This document shows, piece by piece, positions 39,679 to 52,175 of a DNA stretch of 64,000 nucleotides. Location of the stretch: contig NC_092340.1 of the NCBI RefSeq assembly GCF_046630445.1, positions 35,176,001 to 35,240,000 of the forward strand, written 5' to 3'. The notes under the pieces are model-generated. The model was not told where the DNA came from. It was given only the letters and a program-made list of their open reading frames with translations, and made no database searches. The translations under genes were made by a program, and so were the position numbers. Position 1 is the first letter of the stretch, and each line of letters opens with the position of its first letter. This DNA is from Rutidosis leptorrhynchoides (lineage: Eukaryota > Streptophyta > Magnoliopsida > Asterales > Asteraceae).

Positions 39679-40157
39679 TAATAATGGAGATTAAGTTCAT
39701 GCCAGTACCGAGTATATCTTTGTAGCTAACGTTTGTACTTTACTATTAAAAAATTTATGTGTTTCAGTAAAAGTACAAATAGCATAAAATAATATATAAG
39801 TATTTCTCAAGCCATAAATTGATATAATTATTTATACGTTATTTGTGTTTCATTTTTAGCTTACGCATTCCACATACCCTAATCGACCCAAACTGAGATG
39901 CAATCGTAACCTACCTCCAACCCACCAAATTACATCGTCTAGGCACCATTCTAATCTAGATATAGGTATGGGTTTGGGTATTTCGGCCCTGAGAACAAAC
40001 CGTAATTCGATTAACACTTTGTCTATTATTTTCCGCCTTTAGATCGAGTCAAGACTAGTTCTAATAAGATCCTTATTCTTCGCCTACATAAATTAATCCT
40101 ACTGAAGCCATCAAAGCCTAGAATATTTATATTATTGGTGGTATATTGAGTTGTTAA

Positions 40158-40495
40158 GGCCACTCCCCATCGTAACTAAACTATTCATCCTCTTAACCTT
40201 CTACATCAGCGCCACATCAACACCAATATCCTATAACTAACTCATAACTAAACACTCCCTATCATGGCTAAAACAATACTCCTCTTAATATACAATATAC
40301 AAGCAATAAAGCATCAAGTCCAACAATAAAAAGCCACCGGGACCCACAATTCCTATAACTAACTAAACACATCCGTTAAATTCATGGTGAGTGCGGGTAA
40401 CTAATGCGGGTAACTAAGCCGTGCCTATGGTTCATTACGGGTAACTACGGGTAATGAGCAGGTAATGACGGATAACTAACCCATAGGGAGTGATC
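40158..40495. mobile_element. Tourist/Harbinger-like MITE, copy 2 (by segmental duplication)
   Basis: Same MITE as at 39341-39678, shifted by exactly 817 bp. It arose with the surrounding duplication rather than by a second insertion. Its left end has one base changed (CCCCAT for CCCTAT). Confidence 0.85.
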
Positions 40496-40649
40496 TAATA
40501 ATGGAGATTAAGTTCATGCCAGTACCGAGTATATCTTTGTAGCTAACGTTTGTACTTTACTATTAAAAAATTTATGTGTTTCAGTAAAAGTACAAATAGC
40601 ATAAAATAATATATAAGTATTTCTCAAGCCATAAATTGATATAATTATT

Positions 40650-40964
40650 TTTTTTTTCGAAAATAACGAATACTCAATTAATAGGTTATGGGTATTGCTA
40701 TATCAATTAATAGTATTATGTTTTAAACAATAATATATTATGTAGTATATTATGTATCATAGTAATTGCAAACTAACAATTTGCGTTGTTAACAGCTTTA
40801 ATTAATTTTACATATACATCCATTTTCCATATTTATTTTAAATTATTCAAACCATAAAAACTTTGTTTTATACTCCAGCATAGTACGTTTCATATGACAC
40901 TATGGGGTGTTAATATGTTAATGATTGAATTGTGTGCTGTCTGATTTTGTTTGCATTATTATCG

Positions 40965-41037
<73 letters not shown>

Positions 41038-41928
41038 AATGATATGATACTCCGTATAATAATTATCATACTTTGATATATGGTATGGATAGAGTTTTTT
41101 AAAGTGTTATTTTAAGTTTAGTACTTATATTATTATCATTATTATCATTAGTATTACTGTATTAGTATTCCATTATTTTATTATACTACTAGTACTAGTA
41201 TGAATATAAAATAATTGCAATAAGTGAGAACATCACATGATTTACAAATAGTCATTAAAAGCATCCAACGGAATGGGGTGGTGTTGTCACTGTTGTGTGC
41301 AAACGCGGTGACCCTCTCAATCACGTCATCTCTCCGCTCTTATCGTTTACTTTTCCGTCTAATACCGTCATCTGCAAATTGTCTCTTTTGTCCTCCTGCT
41401 TTTACTACAATTTTGTTTGTATTTTTGAACATTGTTTACGACCAAAATGTATTACAGTAATTAGTTTTGGTGTATGGTTTTTGAACAATTAAATGACGAT
41501 ATTCTCATATAGTAACCGTAGCTTCACATCTTCTAACTAATTGCTTTCGTTGTTGTATGAAGATCTCATGGATGAATAACTCGTATTTTATGATTTTAAT
41601 TGCATAACTAAAATTACGATTATTACAATAACTTTTTCTATTTGGAGTATTTAAAACTATGTTTTCAAAAATATACACGTAGGAGTATAAATGAAAGATA
41701 CATCACGTGCGAATTAGGTTTATTAACAAACAAGTGAAATGATATTACTAAACATCTCATGAAATGAAATTTTAAAAATACAGAGAAAACTCATTATGAT
41801 AAATGAAATTTTTTAGTGAGAGACTGAGAGACCTAAGGGCGGTCTTTAAGCCGTTCAAACATGCATTACACAATTGTAAACATACCACCTCCATGTATCA
41901 CTTTTTTATACATATATTTATTTCTTAA
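40650..41928. other. Intergenic AT-rich region with TA microsatellite
   Basis: A TA run lies at 40966-41034. A patch of more balanced composition at 41224-41460 has short open frames but no recognisable domain, start context or splice sites. Nothing else was seen. Confidence 0.5.
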
Positions 41929-42103
41929 GGGAAATGATAATGACAACTTTAAGGGTTATCATTGAGTGAATAGGAAATGCAATAAATCTTGTACTTTGAT
42001 AAACATTAATCACCTCTATGAAAATAATTACTCTAAATACCACCAATTTTGCAATATTTTAATTTTTAATGATAACCCTAAGAGTTGTTATTACCATTTT
42101 CCT
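41929..42103. mobile_element. Small hAT-like MITE with 8-bp target duplication
   Basis: About 175 bp. The left end 'ggaaatgataatgacaac' with 'aagggttatcatt' is matched in inverse by 'aatgataaccctaagagttg' and 'ttattaccattttcc' at the right. TTTCTTAA flanks both sides (41921-41928 and 42104-42111). An 8-bp duplication suits hAT. Non-coding. Confidence 0.75.
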
Positions 42104-42987
42104 TTTCTTAATGACAATCTTTTTGTCATTACAAAAATTCATAATAAGTTATCAAAACCTATCAAGTTATAAATTAGTTGAGACTTTTAATCCTTAAAAA
42201 ATATAGGTACCAAATACTCGTAAATTGAGATGACAAAATAACCCCAAAATGGAATATACTCGTAATTTTGTGTCTAAGATACGTAATTCACCTAAAACGT
42301 CCACTTAACTAGGTCCAAATTCACGCAAAATCCTCCGACAAAAGCCCTTTTTAGTCATTTCACATTCCACCCAAATCCTCTTTATATCAAACTTTCCCCC
42401 ATTTTTCGTTCTCCATCATCTCTGTCTCCGTGGGTTGAATCATTTCATTTTGATTTCATTGTATTCAAAATAACCCAACAAACCGCTTCCCAATTTCTCT
42501 CAGTTTTGTTCCTTTTGATCTCTTTAATTAAATATAATTTATAATTTATATAATTTATTACGGAGTAATAACTATTGAATCCCAAACAGTTTTTTCCATT
42601 CTAAATCCATCAATTATTTGAATATAATTCGTTTCAATTTAAATTTTGTAAGAACAAACAACAAGAATATCGAAAGATTGGATTTTTTTTCTTCTTTTGA
42701 GTAATTAATAATACAATTATATTCCGATACCCTTTTTTCTGATTTTACACTTTGAGGGAATTTGATTTGTGGTTTATGTGTTTTTTATTGGCTTTTATCA
42801 ATCTGTATTTCTATAATTGAGGGTTTTTGGGTGTTGATATTATTAATATTTGAAAAAGATTGAAACTTTATAACTGGGTGTTTGATCATATGAAAAAAGG
42901 TGGGATTTTTTGAATGTTTGAATAGTAAAATTTGAATTTTGATTAAAGTTAAAATTGTGGTTGGTTTGGGTTGCCCGGTGGCGGAGT

Positions 42988-45598
42988 ATGGATTGTAGAG
43001 TCTGCGCAGCAACTGGGGACCCGTGGTTGATGATGGTTGGAAGTGGTTCCGCCGCCGCCGGCGGTGGTGGTGGTGGGTTGTTGGGTGGTGCATTTAGTCA
43101 TGAAAGTGAACATGATTTGGCAGCAATGGTTAGTGATTTTTTGGAAAATGGAAGTAGTTGTGGTGGTGATTCAAGGTGTAGTAGTGACAGCGATTCAAGT
43201 TTTTGTGAACTTGCTCATCTTTCCGACAAGATTTCGGTATCATTCTGTCTTTATATATTCAATAATAATTATCATTATCTTATTATACACACTTTTCAAT
43301 CAATTATTGTTATTGTGTGTTACTATCAAGTTTTTCTTCTTCTTCAAGTTATGGCTATTCAATCATAGTTCTTGCAGTTGCAGAATGTTGTTTAGGCCCC
43401 ATATTTTTTCTGGCATTTTAAAGTCTTTGTGGATGTGGAATGATTGAAATTTTTATAAAAGATGTCAATTTTGTTGAATGAACCTTTTATTCCCCATGGT
43501 TTGTTCTGAAATAGCAATTGCTATAACTGTTAGAGTATGTCGAGTTTTAGTATCATCTTAATTTAAATTAGTTTAGGTCCATTATATTGGAAAATCGTAA
43601 TTTTTCATTGTAAAATTAGAAGGTGAATTAGAAGGTGAGACATGAATGATATTGCCTGTTTGAAACAGGGTATTTTGTTATTATTTCAGGAGCCATCATG
43701 TAAACTTATGTCAATTAGGTGTTTTGAAAAGAAAAAAAAAAAAAAAAGGTGAAATTGTGTAACTCGTGATTAAAAGGACATGCGGTTGAGATTGAACCCA
43801 TGACCGTTGTTTTATGCTTATGTTGGATATCGTAATTTATGTATGATCTTCCTAGTGGATCTAGGAAAATCTTTATATTTCAATATTCCTTTTAAGATAA
43901 GTAATTATAGCTATTTGCCTTTAAGCAGGGTCGAAACATAGTAAGGCCAGGGAGGGGCGTCTGCCCCCCTAAAATTTGAGTTTTGTGTATTGTATATCTC
44001 ATATGTATATGATAGTTTTAAAATATATGTACTCACAATGGGATACGTTGGTTGAAGAGTCTTTAAGTGCTGCCATTGTTGTCCACTTTTTTATTTCTTT
44101 TCCAACTTTAATTAGTTAGGAATATTGAAAAATTTATGTAGCATTTATTTTTTCTATCATAAAAAGCAACAATAATTTCGAAGTGCTTCCGCTTGTTTAT
44201 AAAATAGTTTAAGCTCCAGGGTCAATTTGTGTTAAGATATCGGATTTAAGCTCTCGGGTCGACTTGTTTAGGATATTGGTTTTAGCGTCAATCTTTAATT
44301 ACATTTTTGTCTTAATGAAGTGATTTGTATTTTTGTTGTGATACACTTGTTATTAAAACTTACAAAGGCCTTTCTTTGATGATTAATTTGCTCGTTCATG
44401 TAGCATTACAAAGTTTTGCCGGATCAACATGGGATTGACATTCTGTCGCTCGTAAACTCGCTCATCTTATCTATTAACATGTCGGACCTTGAGTTTATCA
44501 AATGCGGTTCATGCAAAGTTAGTTGCATACGGTTTTCTCTGGTCAAACTTTTGAGGCGGTCTGGTTATGACGCTGCTGTCTGCGTATCAAAGTGGCAGGG
44601 CACCGGAAAAGTTCCCGGAGGTGATCTTTGACCTAAATTTTATAATTTAAGTATTTTAACTTCAATAGCCGGTCGAGTCGGGTGTTGAGTAGACGTTGAC
44701 TAACGTTGACTTTTAGTAATATATATGTAACATATTTAGATATTTTACACATAAATATATCAAACGTAAATATTTCAAATATATGTATAGAGCATAAAAT
44801 ACGTGTATAAAAATGTTAGCATTTTGACTTTTTTGAATAAAGACATTTTAACCTAACTTTGGCCAAGTTTGACTTTGACCGGCTGGACTTTAACCGACTT
44901 TGACTTGACTTTTTAGCGTTGACAGACTATTTAGACGTTTTTGACGAAACGGGACGGGCTAGTCATTAAACCTACTAGTCGGCTGAGACGCTTTTACAAA
45001 AATGGCCATTTTGGCTTAAAGCTATTTTGTTTTGTTGACCAGATCGATGCTCTATCTAATAATTTTATCGTGTAATGTTTATCTACATTTTTGTTAACTA
45101 TACAAATTTTGCATTAACGCAGGAGATCATGAATACATTGACATAGTCAACTACAACGGTTCGCCAAACTCTGACCGTTTAATCATTGACATTGACTTTA
45201 GAAGTCACTTTGAAATCGCTAGAGCCGTTCCTTCCTACAATCGGATACTAAAATCGCTTCCGATCGTTTACGTTGGTTCACTCGCGAAACTAAAACAGTT
45301 TCTTCAAGTAATGGTTGAAGCCGCTAAATCTTCGCTTAAACAAAACTCAATGCCGCTTCCTCCGTGGAGATCGCTCGCGTATCTTCAATCGAAATGGAAC
45401 TCTCAGTATCAAAGACACATTCTTCCTGATTTAGAAACCGTTTCTGATCACCCGTTTGTTTCGGAACATAAACGTTGTGCTGGACACTTGAATCGAATTA
45501 AAACTTTGATACAGTTTGAAATGGAAAGTGATAGGAACCATTTGAAGAAAGTTTCGGGTCGGATGAAAGTTGATAGGTGGAGGCTAAGAACACTATGA
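42988..45598 (+). CDS. DUF506 (PDDEXK-like) family protein, three exons
   Basis: Exons 42988-43236, 44404-44620 and 45123-45598 join in frame by GT-AG sites into 942 bases, 313 residues. The conserved DUF506 block is clear: KVLPDQHGIDILSLVNSLI, FSLVKLLRRSGYDAAVCVSK, then EYIDIVNYN, then RLIIDIDFRSHFEIARAV, then LPIVYVGSLAKLKQF, and MPLPPWRSLAYLQSKW. This family is plant-specific with a PDDEXK-nuclease-like fold and no proven enzymatic activity; some Arabidopsis members repress root-hair growth. The N-terminal 80 residues are Gly/Ser-rich, with an acidic-hydrophobic stretch (ESEHDLAAMVSDFLENG) usual for the family. The start is the first ATG in frame. The second donor (GAG/GTGATC) is weak but is required by the reading frame. 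The long 5' leader region (about 42400-42987) is pyrimidine-rich. Confidence 0.9.
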
Positions 45599-47525
45599 GA
45601 TGTGAAGAGTTTTTTACGGTTAAATAACTGATAACGAATAATGAAATCCCGTCAAGATCGATGCTTCTTTTTTATGGCAATCAGAGATCCTGTTGGGGTG
45701 GTATACTTGTTTGATAGAGTTTTGTGAGTTTCTAATTTCATCATTTGATGATAATCTGATCCTCAGTGTTTTGTAATGTGGATCATAAGAAGTTTTGGTT
45801 TGTTTTTTCTTTTATTTAATTTTAAATTTGTTTCTTAATCCGTAAGTTTTCTGTTTGTTGAGAGGCTATAAGGAGATTTATTTGAAGGTTTTATACTCAT
45901 TACTTTACAGGTGTAAGAATTTATTACAGTATATGAATACATAATACATAACTTTGATTATTGAATATGTTAGTTCATTTGGATTATTACTATAGAATGC
46001 GATTACACCTGTCATCTCGTCTTCTTCTTCTTAACCAAAATAGAGAACATAAAAATTGCAGCTTTTAGTCTTTTGAGAAATCACGCTTGTAGTCTTGTGA
46101 GAAATCGCTCTCCGTTGACCGTTTTGTAGATTTTTTTTTCCGATTTTTCTGATTTTTTCCGTTGACCGTTTTTGTGGCTGATTTAGGGCTCTAGAACACG
46201 GCAAGCATTTGAAAAGGAGACTTGGCGAGTTATCGGCCGAGTTAGCCGATTTCTGCAACACTTCCTACAAGATACAATTTGATCAAGCGCGTTGTGATGA
46301 TAGATTCCTATAGTTTTCCTTTTTGCCATTGCTCTCAAAAGGATATGGATCACTTATTTACAAGTTGTAGATATATTTCACCACTTTGGAAAGGACTTTT
46401 TGATTGGTGGTAAATTTCGGATCCAATCTCATAGGTGTTACAAATGCCTATAGCTCTGCTAACTACTGCTTCGGTTCTAAGGAGATTATGAAGGCATGTT
46501 TGGATTCGAGGTACGTGTTACTTTGATCAATATGGAATCGCAGAAACAGACTTGTACATTGCCTAGGGGACGGGAGGAATATGGTTAACTATGGCATGTT
46601 GTGGCAAATGTAAATCGGCTGCACATCTTAACTGTGTCTTTTATCAAGTCAACAAACTCACCTTGTAAAAATATATGTGTAACATTTCTACCGAATACTT
46701 GTGTAAGATGTCGCAGATTGAGATGCCGCAGATTGACAGATTTAAATCCCGAGATTCACAAAAGTTGTGAACTCCTAACGTAGAAGAGTACTTCTGAGCT
46801 ATTAGGTGATTGATTGGTTGGCCTATTTATACAAAATCTTTTTTTTTAACGGCTATTTCGATATCGAATACTCTCATTTATCACCCATACACGCGTTAGG
46901 AGAAACTTCACACACCATTGCTGTATTGGGTACCCAGTGTGCTTTGGATTAAATCGAGTAGCTTAGGGCACACATTTATTTGCCACAACAGAATCCTTAA
47001 GAATATCTCCACTGCGTCAACTACCACTTAAATCCAACTAGAGCTTATACCATTCATACAATGAATATTTATACAAAATCATACTAATATCGATAGACTT
47101 GTCACCTACATATTGGCAACAGCAAACTTCCATCGTGTTATTTACATAAATAAATGAAACGTTCTACGTAGTATGCCATCGACATCATATGCCATCGACA
47201 TATGTCATCGACATCATATGCCATCAACATCATATGCCCATTGTATGACAACACAACAAGTAGCTTTAATAAATTACTGTATCTATTTATTTAATATTTT
47301 GTCTTTCTCATCTTAAAATTCCACACTTGTCTCAGTTTCCTATTAAAACCTACACATACCACAACTTTTAGATCTCTAAATCTTTTTTGCTATTAAAAAA
47401 ATCTAATCCAGCCGTTAGAATCATACACATATTTTAAGTCGAGAATTTGCTTTTGACCTTAAAAAACCGACTTTCAACCAAACACTTTACACAGTTTGAC
47501 AGAAACAATCCACAAACAAAACCTC
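45599..47525. other. Intergenic region between DUF506 and GH17 genes
   Basis: Holds the DUF506 3' UTR (likely poly-A region near 45780-45850), a LINE relic (46310-46580), a short tandem of 'atatgccatcgacatc' at 47172-47236, and the GH17 promoter, where no distinctive element beyond AT-rich sequence is obvious. Confidence 0.55.
46310..46580 (+). pseudogene. Decayed LINE fragment (zf-RVT region)
   Basis: The plus strand gives FPFCHCSQKDMDHLFTSCRY then ISPLWKGLFDWW, the Cys-x2-Cys...His-Leu-Phe...Cys pattern of the zinc-binding domain that follows LINE reverse transcriptase. Further on there are stops in all frames. Much older than the LINE tail at 34808. No poly-A or target duplication could be fixed. 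Confidence 0.6.
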
Positions 47526-49140
47526 ATGACAAAAACACGAAACTACCAGTTTCTCCAAACCCTCATCTTTCTCATCATCCTACCGGCCGTACTTTCCATC
47601 GGTGTCAACTACGGCACTCTCGGCGACAACCTCCCACCGCCGTCTCAAGTCGCCCACTTCCTTAAAACCCGGACCAACATCGACAGCGTCAAAATATTCG
47701 ACGTCAACACAACAATCATCAAAGCATTCGCTAACACCAACATCTTAGTCTCCGTTACCGTTCCTAACGGCGACATCCCATCTTTAACGGACCAACGTAA
47801 CGCCCGCCGTTGGATCGATGCTAACATCAAACCCTTTTACCCAGCAACTAAAATTCATTACATATGTGTTGGAACTGAAGTGCTTCATTGGGGCCCACAA
47901 ACACTTATTGATAGTTTAGTTCCAGCTATGAAAGTGCTTAAAGCTGCACTTGTGGAAGAAGGGTTTAACGAAATTAAGATCTCGAGTCCGCATTCGTTGG
48001 GTATTTTGCTTTCGTCGGATCCACCAAGTAATGCTTCGTTCCGACCCGGTTGGGATGTGGGTACTTTGGCTCCGATGCTTCAGTTTTTGAATGAAACTAA
48101 AGCCGGGTTTATGGTTAACCCGTATACGTATTTCGGGTGGTCTCCGGCGAATGCTAATTTTTGTCTTTTTAAACCCAATGCTGGATTATTCGATAAAAAC
48201 ACCGGAATAACGTAAGTTTTATTTTTATTTTTTTCCATTTTTAGCTAAAAACGATAACTTTTACACATGGATAGAATAAAGTTTATTAATTTACATTTAT
48301 TGGTGGGTTAAACTAAAGGTACACGAATCAATTTGATCAATTAATGGACGCCGTACACGTGTCAATGAAGAAACTGGGTTACCCAGATGTGGATATCGTG
48401 GTCGCGGAAACGGGGTGGCCATCAGGTGGTGACCCGGTAAACGTGCACGCAAATCCTATAAATGCGGCGGCCTATATTGGTGGGTTGATAAAGAAAGTTA
48501 GTTCCGGTGACGGAACGCCGTTAATGCCTGGACGGAAGTTTGAGACGTATATTTTTGCTCTGTTTAATGAGAATTTGAAAGGGCCGTCGTTGGATGAGAA
48601 GAATTTCGGGTTATTCCGACCCGATTTTACTCAAGTTTACAACGTCGGGATCTTGCACGCGCCATTGGTAATTTTTTTTCTCTGACATTAGTTTGACTAT
48701 TGTTGACTTCTAACGTGTTCAAATGGTATTTGATTGATAAACGTTTAACTGCACAGTCGCCCATAGCACCGAAAGTTGGGATACCCATGTGCCATTGTCT
48801 AATTTTTATTTTTTAACAAATTATTTTTAAAATTTACGGAATGATTAGTAATCATTTTGTCTTAATTAATGACACGATTATAGTATCATATATCATCCTA
48901 ATTACGTATATTATTCTAATTAGATATATATATATATATATATACTCCCTCTGTCCCTATATTATTGTCCACTATTTCATTTTGGGATGTCCCAAATTAA
49001 TTGTTCACTTCCATAAATAGAAAGGAAAGAAGATATTTCATTGGTGGATTTGGAGAGAGAAAATATTTCATTGGTTGTTAGTGTTATTTCCTAAAACTGT
49101 GTGTTTTTTGTCTGGTAATAATAAATATGGGACGGAGGGA

Positions 49141-49212
<72 letters not shown>

Positions 49213-49692
49213 ATTTTGATTCGTATCTAAGAGAGAACAGTTGTAATATGATTTTCTATGTATATGTATATTGTATAGCAATGAGACATTTATTTTTATA
49301 TTTTAGTTTATCAGAACAAACCAAGTGCAAAAATGCTATTCGAAAGATGAATTTTTGACAATTTAATGTCAAATACACTTGGTAAATCTTTTTTTTTTTT
49401 TTTTTTTCAGGCTCCTTCTCCATCGCCCATGTCTAACGCCGCTAATGGACCATCATCATCTGCCGATGCACCATCATCGTCTGCGGGTCCCTGGGACGAT
49501 GCGCCTTTCTTTAACAAAACAACTCCTTTTACGGGTTCACCAGGACAAGCTCCACCATCTGCATCTACCACCAATGGCCCGTCCGTAAATGCAAATGTTC
49601 GCAATTCATCTTTAGGTGCTACTGCAACGGATGCCATTTTTGCTACCAGGCTTGTAGTGTTCGTCATATTAGTCATGACTTTGTTGGTGTAG
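47526..49692 (+). CDS. GH17 glucan endo-1,3-beta-glucosidase, GPI-type, three exons
   Basis: Exons 47526-48211, 48319-48667 and 49411-49692 join in frame into 1,317 bases, 438 residues. Residues 1-25 form a signal peptide (FLQTLIFLIILPAVLS). The GH17 barrel follows: IGVNYGTLGDNLPPPSQV, the acid/base Glu in VGTEVLHWG, the nucleophile Glu in VAETGWPSGG, and FALFNENLKGP near the end. Exon 3 supplies a Pro/Ser/Ala-rich spacer (APSPSPMSNA) and a hydrophobic end (ATRLVVFVILVMTLLV), the pattern of a GPI-anchored protein. It should hydrolyse callose at the cell wall or plasmodesmata from outside the membrane. No X8/CBM43 module is present. The usual GNE at the acid/base site is GTE here, a variant found in part of the family. 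Start: first ATG in frame, directly before the signal peptide. Intron 2 contains a Stowaway-like MITE and a TA run. Confidence 0.92.
48945..49141. mobile_element. Stowaway-like (Tc1/mariner) MITE in GH17 intron 2
   Basis: About 197 bp with ends CTCCCTCTGTCCCTATATTA and AATATGGGACGGAGGGAG, the classic Stowaway terminal repeat. TA lies before the left end; the right flank reads TG, a probable substitution. It lies fully inside the intron and does not touch splice sites. Next to it is a TA run (49148-49209). Confidence 0.88.
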
Positions 49693-50038
49693 ATCTCTCT
49701 CACTTTATTACGATTACAATGCATAATCCCACGAACTTAAAAGAGAACCTAGTTTATTCATACCCGATATTTTTTTTGGCCTATTAGGATATTGCGGTTT
49801 ATTACACTTCTAGAAAACACTTGAGATGTAGTCATAACTTTTTTGAGACTCTGAGGTCGATGTATTATGTAGTCATCAATCCCTGTAGACATTATTGTTA
49901 TGATTATTTATTATAAACCAGCATTATGTGGTCTCGCTGTTCATTGATTGTCATTTTTGGGGTGGTCATTGGTTAAGTTTTTGGGCAGTGATATGTAAAC
50001 AATTTTTTTTTGTTATGTACACCATTAACATAGAGAAA
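49693..50038. other. GH17 3' UTR and downstream sequence
   Basis: No gene. Contains the probable 3' UTR of the glucanase gene, with AT-rich polyadenylation-like sequence around 49860-49915. Confidence 0.5.
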
Positions 50039-50570
50039 ATTACCTAGATAGACACATTGAAACTTCTCTCTCACATATAAACGTTGTCAGACATATTTTT
50101 TCAAGAGTAGACATTGACATTTCGAAAATAACTCGGTCAACCTTTGCGCATCGCAAAAAATCCTTTAAACCAATTAAAAATCCCCACGTGGCTACCATAC
50201 TCGCGTATCGCGTAATTCTTGTCTCGGAAATCACAAATCTCGCGAAATTATGTCTCGGAACAACCGGTTAGGGTTAATCGCGAAAACCCTCTCGAAATTT
50301 GAGGAGATTACCTAGATAGACACATTGAAACTTCTCTCACATATAAACGTTGTCAGACATATTTTTTCAAGAGTAGACATTGACTTCTCGAAAATAACTC
50401 GGTCAACCCTCGCGCATCGCGAAAAATCCTTTAAACCAATTAAAAATCCCCACGTGGCTACCATACTCGCGTATCGCGTAATTCTTGTCTCTAAAATCAC
50501 AAATCTCGCGAAATTATGTCTCGGAACAACCGGTTAGGGTTGATCGCGAAAACCCTCTCGAAATTTGTAA
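50039..50570 (+). repeat. 268-bp tandem duplication with CGCGAAA words
   Basis: Copy 1 is 50039-50306 and copy 2 is 50307-50570, more than nine bases in ten identical by eye. Each ends with words such as 'tcgcgaaaaccctctcgaaat', and shorter degraded versions continue to about 50700. Non-coding; family not recognised. Confidence 0.85.
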
Positions 50571-51185
50571 TAATTCGCGAAATTTGTGTCTCGATCTGAG
50601 GGCTAGTCGCGAAAACACATTTCTATGCCAGAACAGTTGCATAAGTCGTGAAAACCTTCTCGAAAACAACAATCATCGCAAAAATTTGAATTATTTCGAG
50701 AGATTGTTTTACTCAATGCACCACCGATAGTTGTGTTCTTTGACTGTTAGCGTTTCATTCAATTAGTTTCATACACCGCAACTACCTTCACCTTCTCCAT
50801 CGCCACCGCCACCATACACCACCTACATCATCACCATCGTTAACCATCGCCACCAATAAAGGTATATGTTGATTATATCTTAGTTTTTGTTTCATATTGA
50901 AATTTCGGTGATTGTTTTTTGATGAATTTTATTGTTACTTTCATAGTCTTAAACATGATTGTTGTTTAATTGCTAGTGATGCACGATTGTAGATCTGAGT
51001 TTCATTGTAGATCTGATTCGCATTGAATTTATACCCTTTTTTACTATGTAAGAATTGAATCTGCACGAGTCCTTTAATGTTTATGTATAAGTTTTGATGT
51101 TATGTGATACCAAACACATTTGAAGATTGTTGAAGTTTAACGCTAACTTTTCAGTAACCTTTAGTACTAGCGAACATACTACTTA
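50571..51185. other. Intergenic stretch
   Basis: Degenerate CGCGAAA words to about 50700, then a CACCA-rich patch near 50780-50860, then plain AT-rich sequence. No gene seen. Confidence 0.5.
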
Positions 51186-51524
51186 GACCATTCGTAATGG
51201 TAGGGGGCGTGAGTTGGGGGCGTGGGTTGCTTTTTGATGACTAGGACGTGTGGGTGGTTTGAGTGAAGTAGTGGTGGTGTGGGTTTGCGGTGTGGGTTAG
51301 TGGAAAGCTGATGTGGCATTTTATTTTTTATTTTTCTGTTTTATTATTAATATTTTCAAATTTAATTTTTAAAATTAAAAAATAAACGGATTTAAAATCC
51401 GACAGTTATTTTTTTTTCCTTTCAAAAACGGATACTTTTTCACGTATAAATACACCCACTAACCCAATTCATTTCACACACTTCACTTCTCAACTCAAAA
51501 TCAAAACACTTCCAATCAGTGAAA

Positions 51525-51953
51525 ATGAATACAATTCCCCCAATGATTGTTGCATACGATGTTCATTACGGGGGTGATTTCCGTAATCATATGAAGGTCT
51601 ACAAGTCTGGCAAAAAAAATTCATTCGAAGGAATCGATATCCGTGACGTTGGTTTAGACGATCTGCTAGCCTTTCTGAAGGCAAATGTACCGTGTGAATA
51701 CACGGATGTGTTGTTTTTTGAAGACGATTATGATGATGAGATGGAGGCAAGCTATCTCTGTACCTATGATCAATGGTACGGGATAAAAGATACCATTGAA
51801 GATCGTGGTAACCGCATTACTCTGTATGTGGTTCTTGAAGATGAAGAAACGTTGGGTTGGCGTTACATCGATGAAGCAGCCGAAGAAGAAAAAGAAGAAC
51901 CGGTGGCTCGAGAGTACGACACAGATGGTCGTTTTTTTGATGAACTCTACTGA
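51525..51953 (+). CDS. PB1-like domain protein of transposon type
   Basis: 142 residues from the first ATG in frame (MNTIPPM). The fold-like pattern IVAYDVHYGGDFRNHMKVYK, then SFEGIDIRDVGLDDLLAFLK, then DVLFFEDDYDD resembles the PB1-like N-terminal domain of plant MuDR-type transposases (hydrophobic-x-hydrophobic-HYGG, then a helix and an acidic strand). The C-terminal 35 residues are acidic (DEAAEEEKEE). No transposase follows. A TATA-like 'gtataaatacac' lies about 80 bases upstream. The ORF is clean, so it is either recently made or under some constraint. Function unknown; assignment to PB1-like rests on pattern only. Confidence 0.6.
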   Translation: MNTIPPMIVAYDVHYGGDFRNHMKVYKSGKKNSFEGIDIRDVGLDDLLAFLKANVPCEYTDVLFFEDDYDDEMEASYLCTYDQWYGIKDTIEDRGNRITLYVVLEDEETLGWRYIDEAAEEEKEEPVAREYDTDGRFFDELY

Positions 51954-52175
51954 ATTCATCGATGTTTGTGTTGTGTTTTAAGATCTTATATTGTATTTCA
52001 GTTTAATGTAGTTCTTGTTTAAAAAATGTAACCGTTTGTGTGTTGAATAAAAGTGATGTTTAAAAATAATATTACATTACTCAATAAGTAAACACAAAGA
52101 ACATTAATTTAAATTACCGAAATTAAAAATTACATAATTTAAAAATCTTAACCGAAACTAGAAATACATAACAAA

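Larger units (their letters stand above)
39016..40649 (+). repeat. 817-bp tandem direct duplication, each copy with a MITE
   Basis: Copy 1 is 39016-39832 and copy 2 is 39833-40649, joined without filler at 'attt/tatacg'. I count about five mismatches between them, so the duplication is recent. Each copy includes what looks like an LTR fragment ('gggtatttcggccctgag') and one complete MITE. No coding content. Confidence 0.95.

Noticed and set aside
42955-42987. Upstream extension of the DUF506 gene
   Set aside because: The open frame extends to 42955 only through a TTG; the first in-frame ATG is at 42988.
46031-46261. 76-residue minus-strand frame (MLQKSANSADNSPSLLF)
   Set aside because: Ser/Lys-rich without domain, start context or splice signals; lies beside a decayed LINE.
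47496-47525. Upstream extension of the GH17 gene
   Set aside because: The frame is open from a TTG at 47496, but the ATG at 47526 is directly before a good signal peptide.
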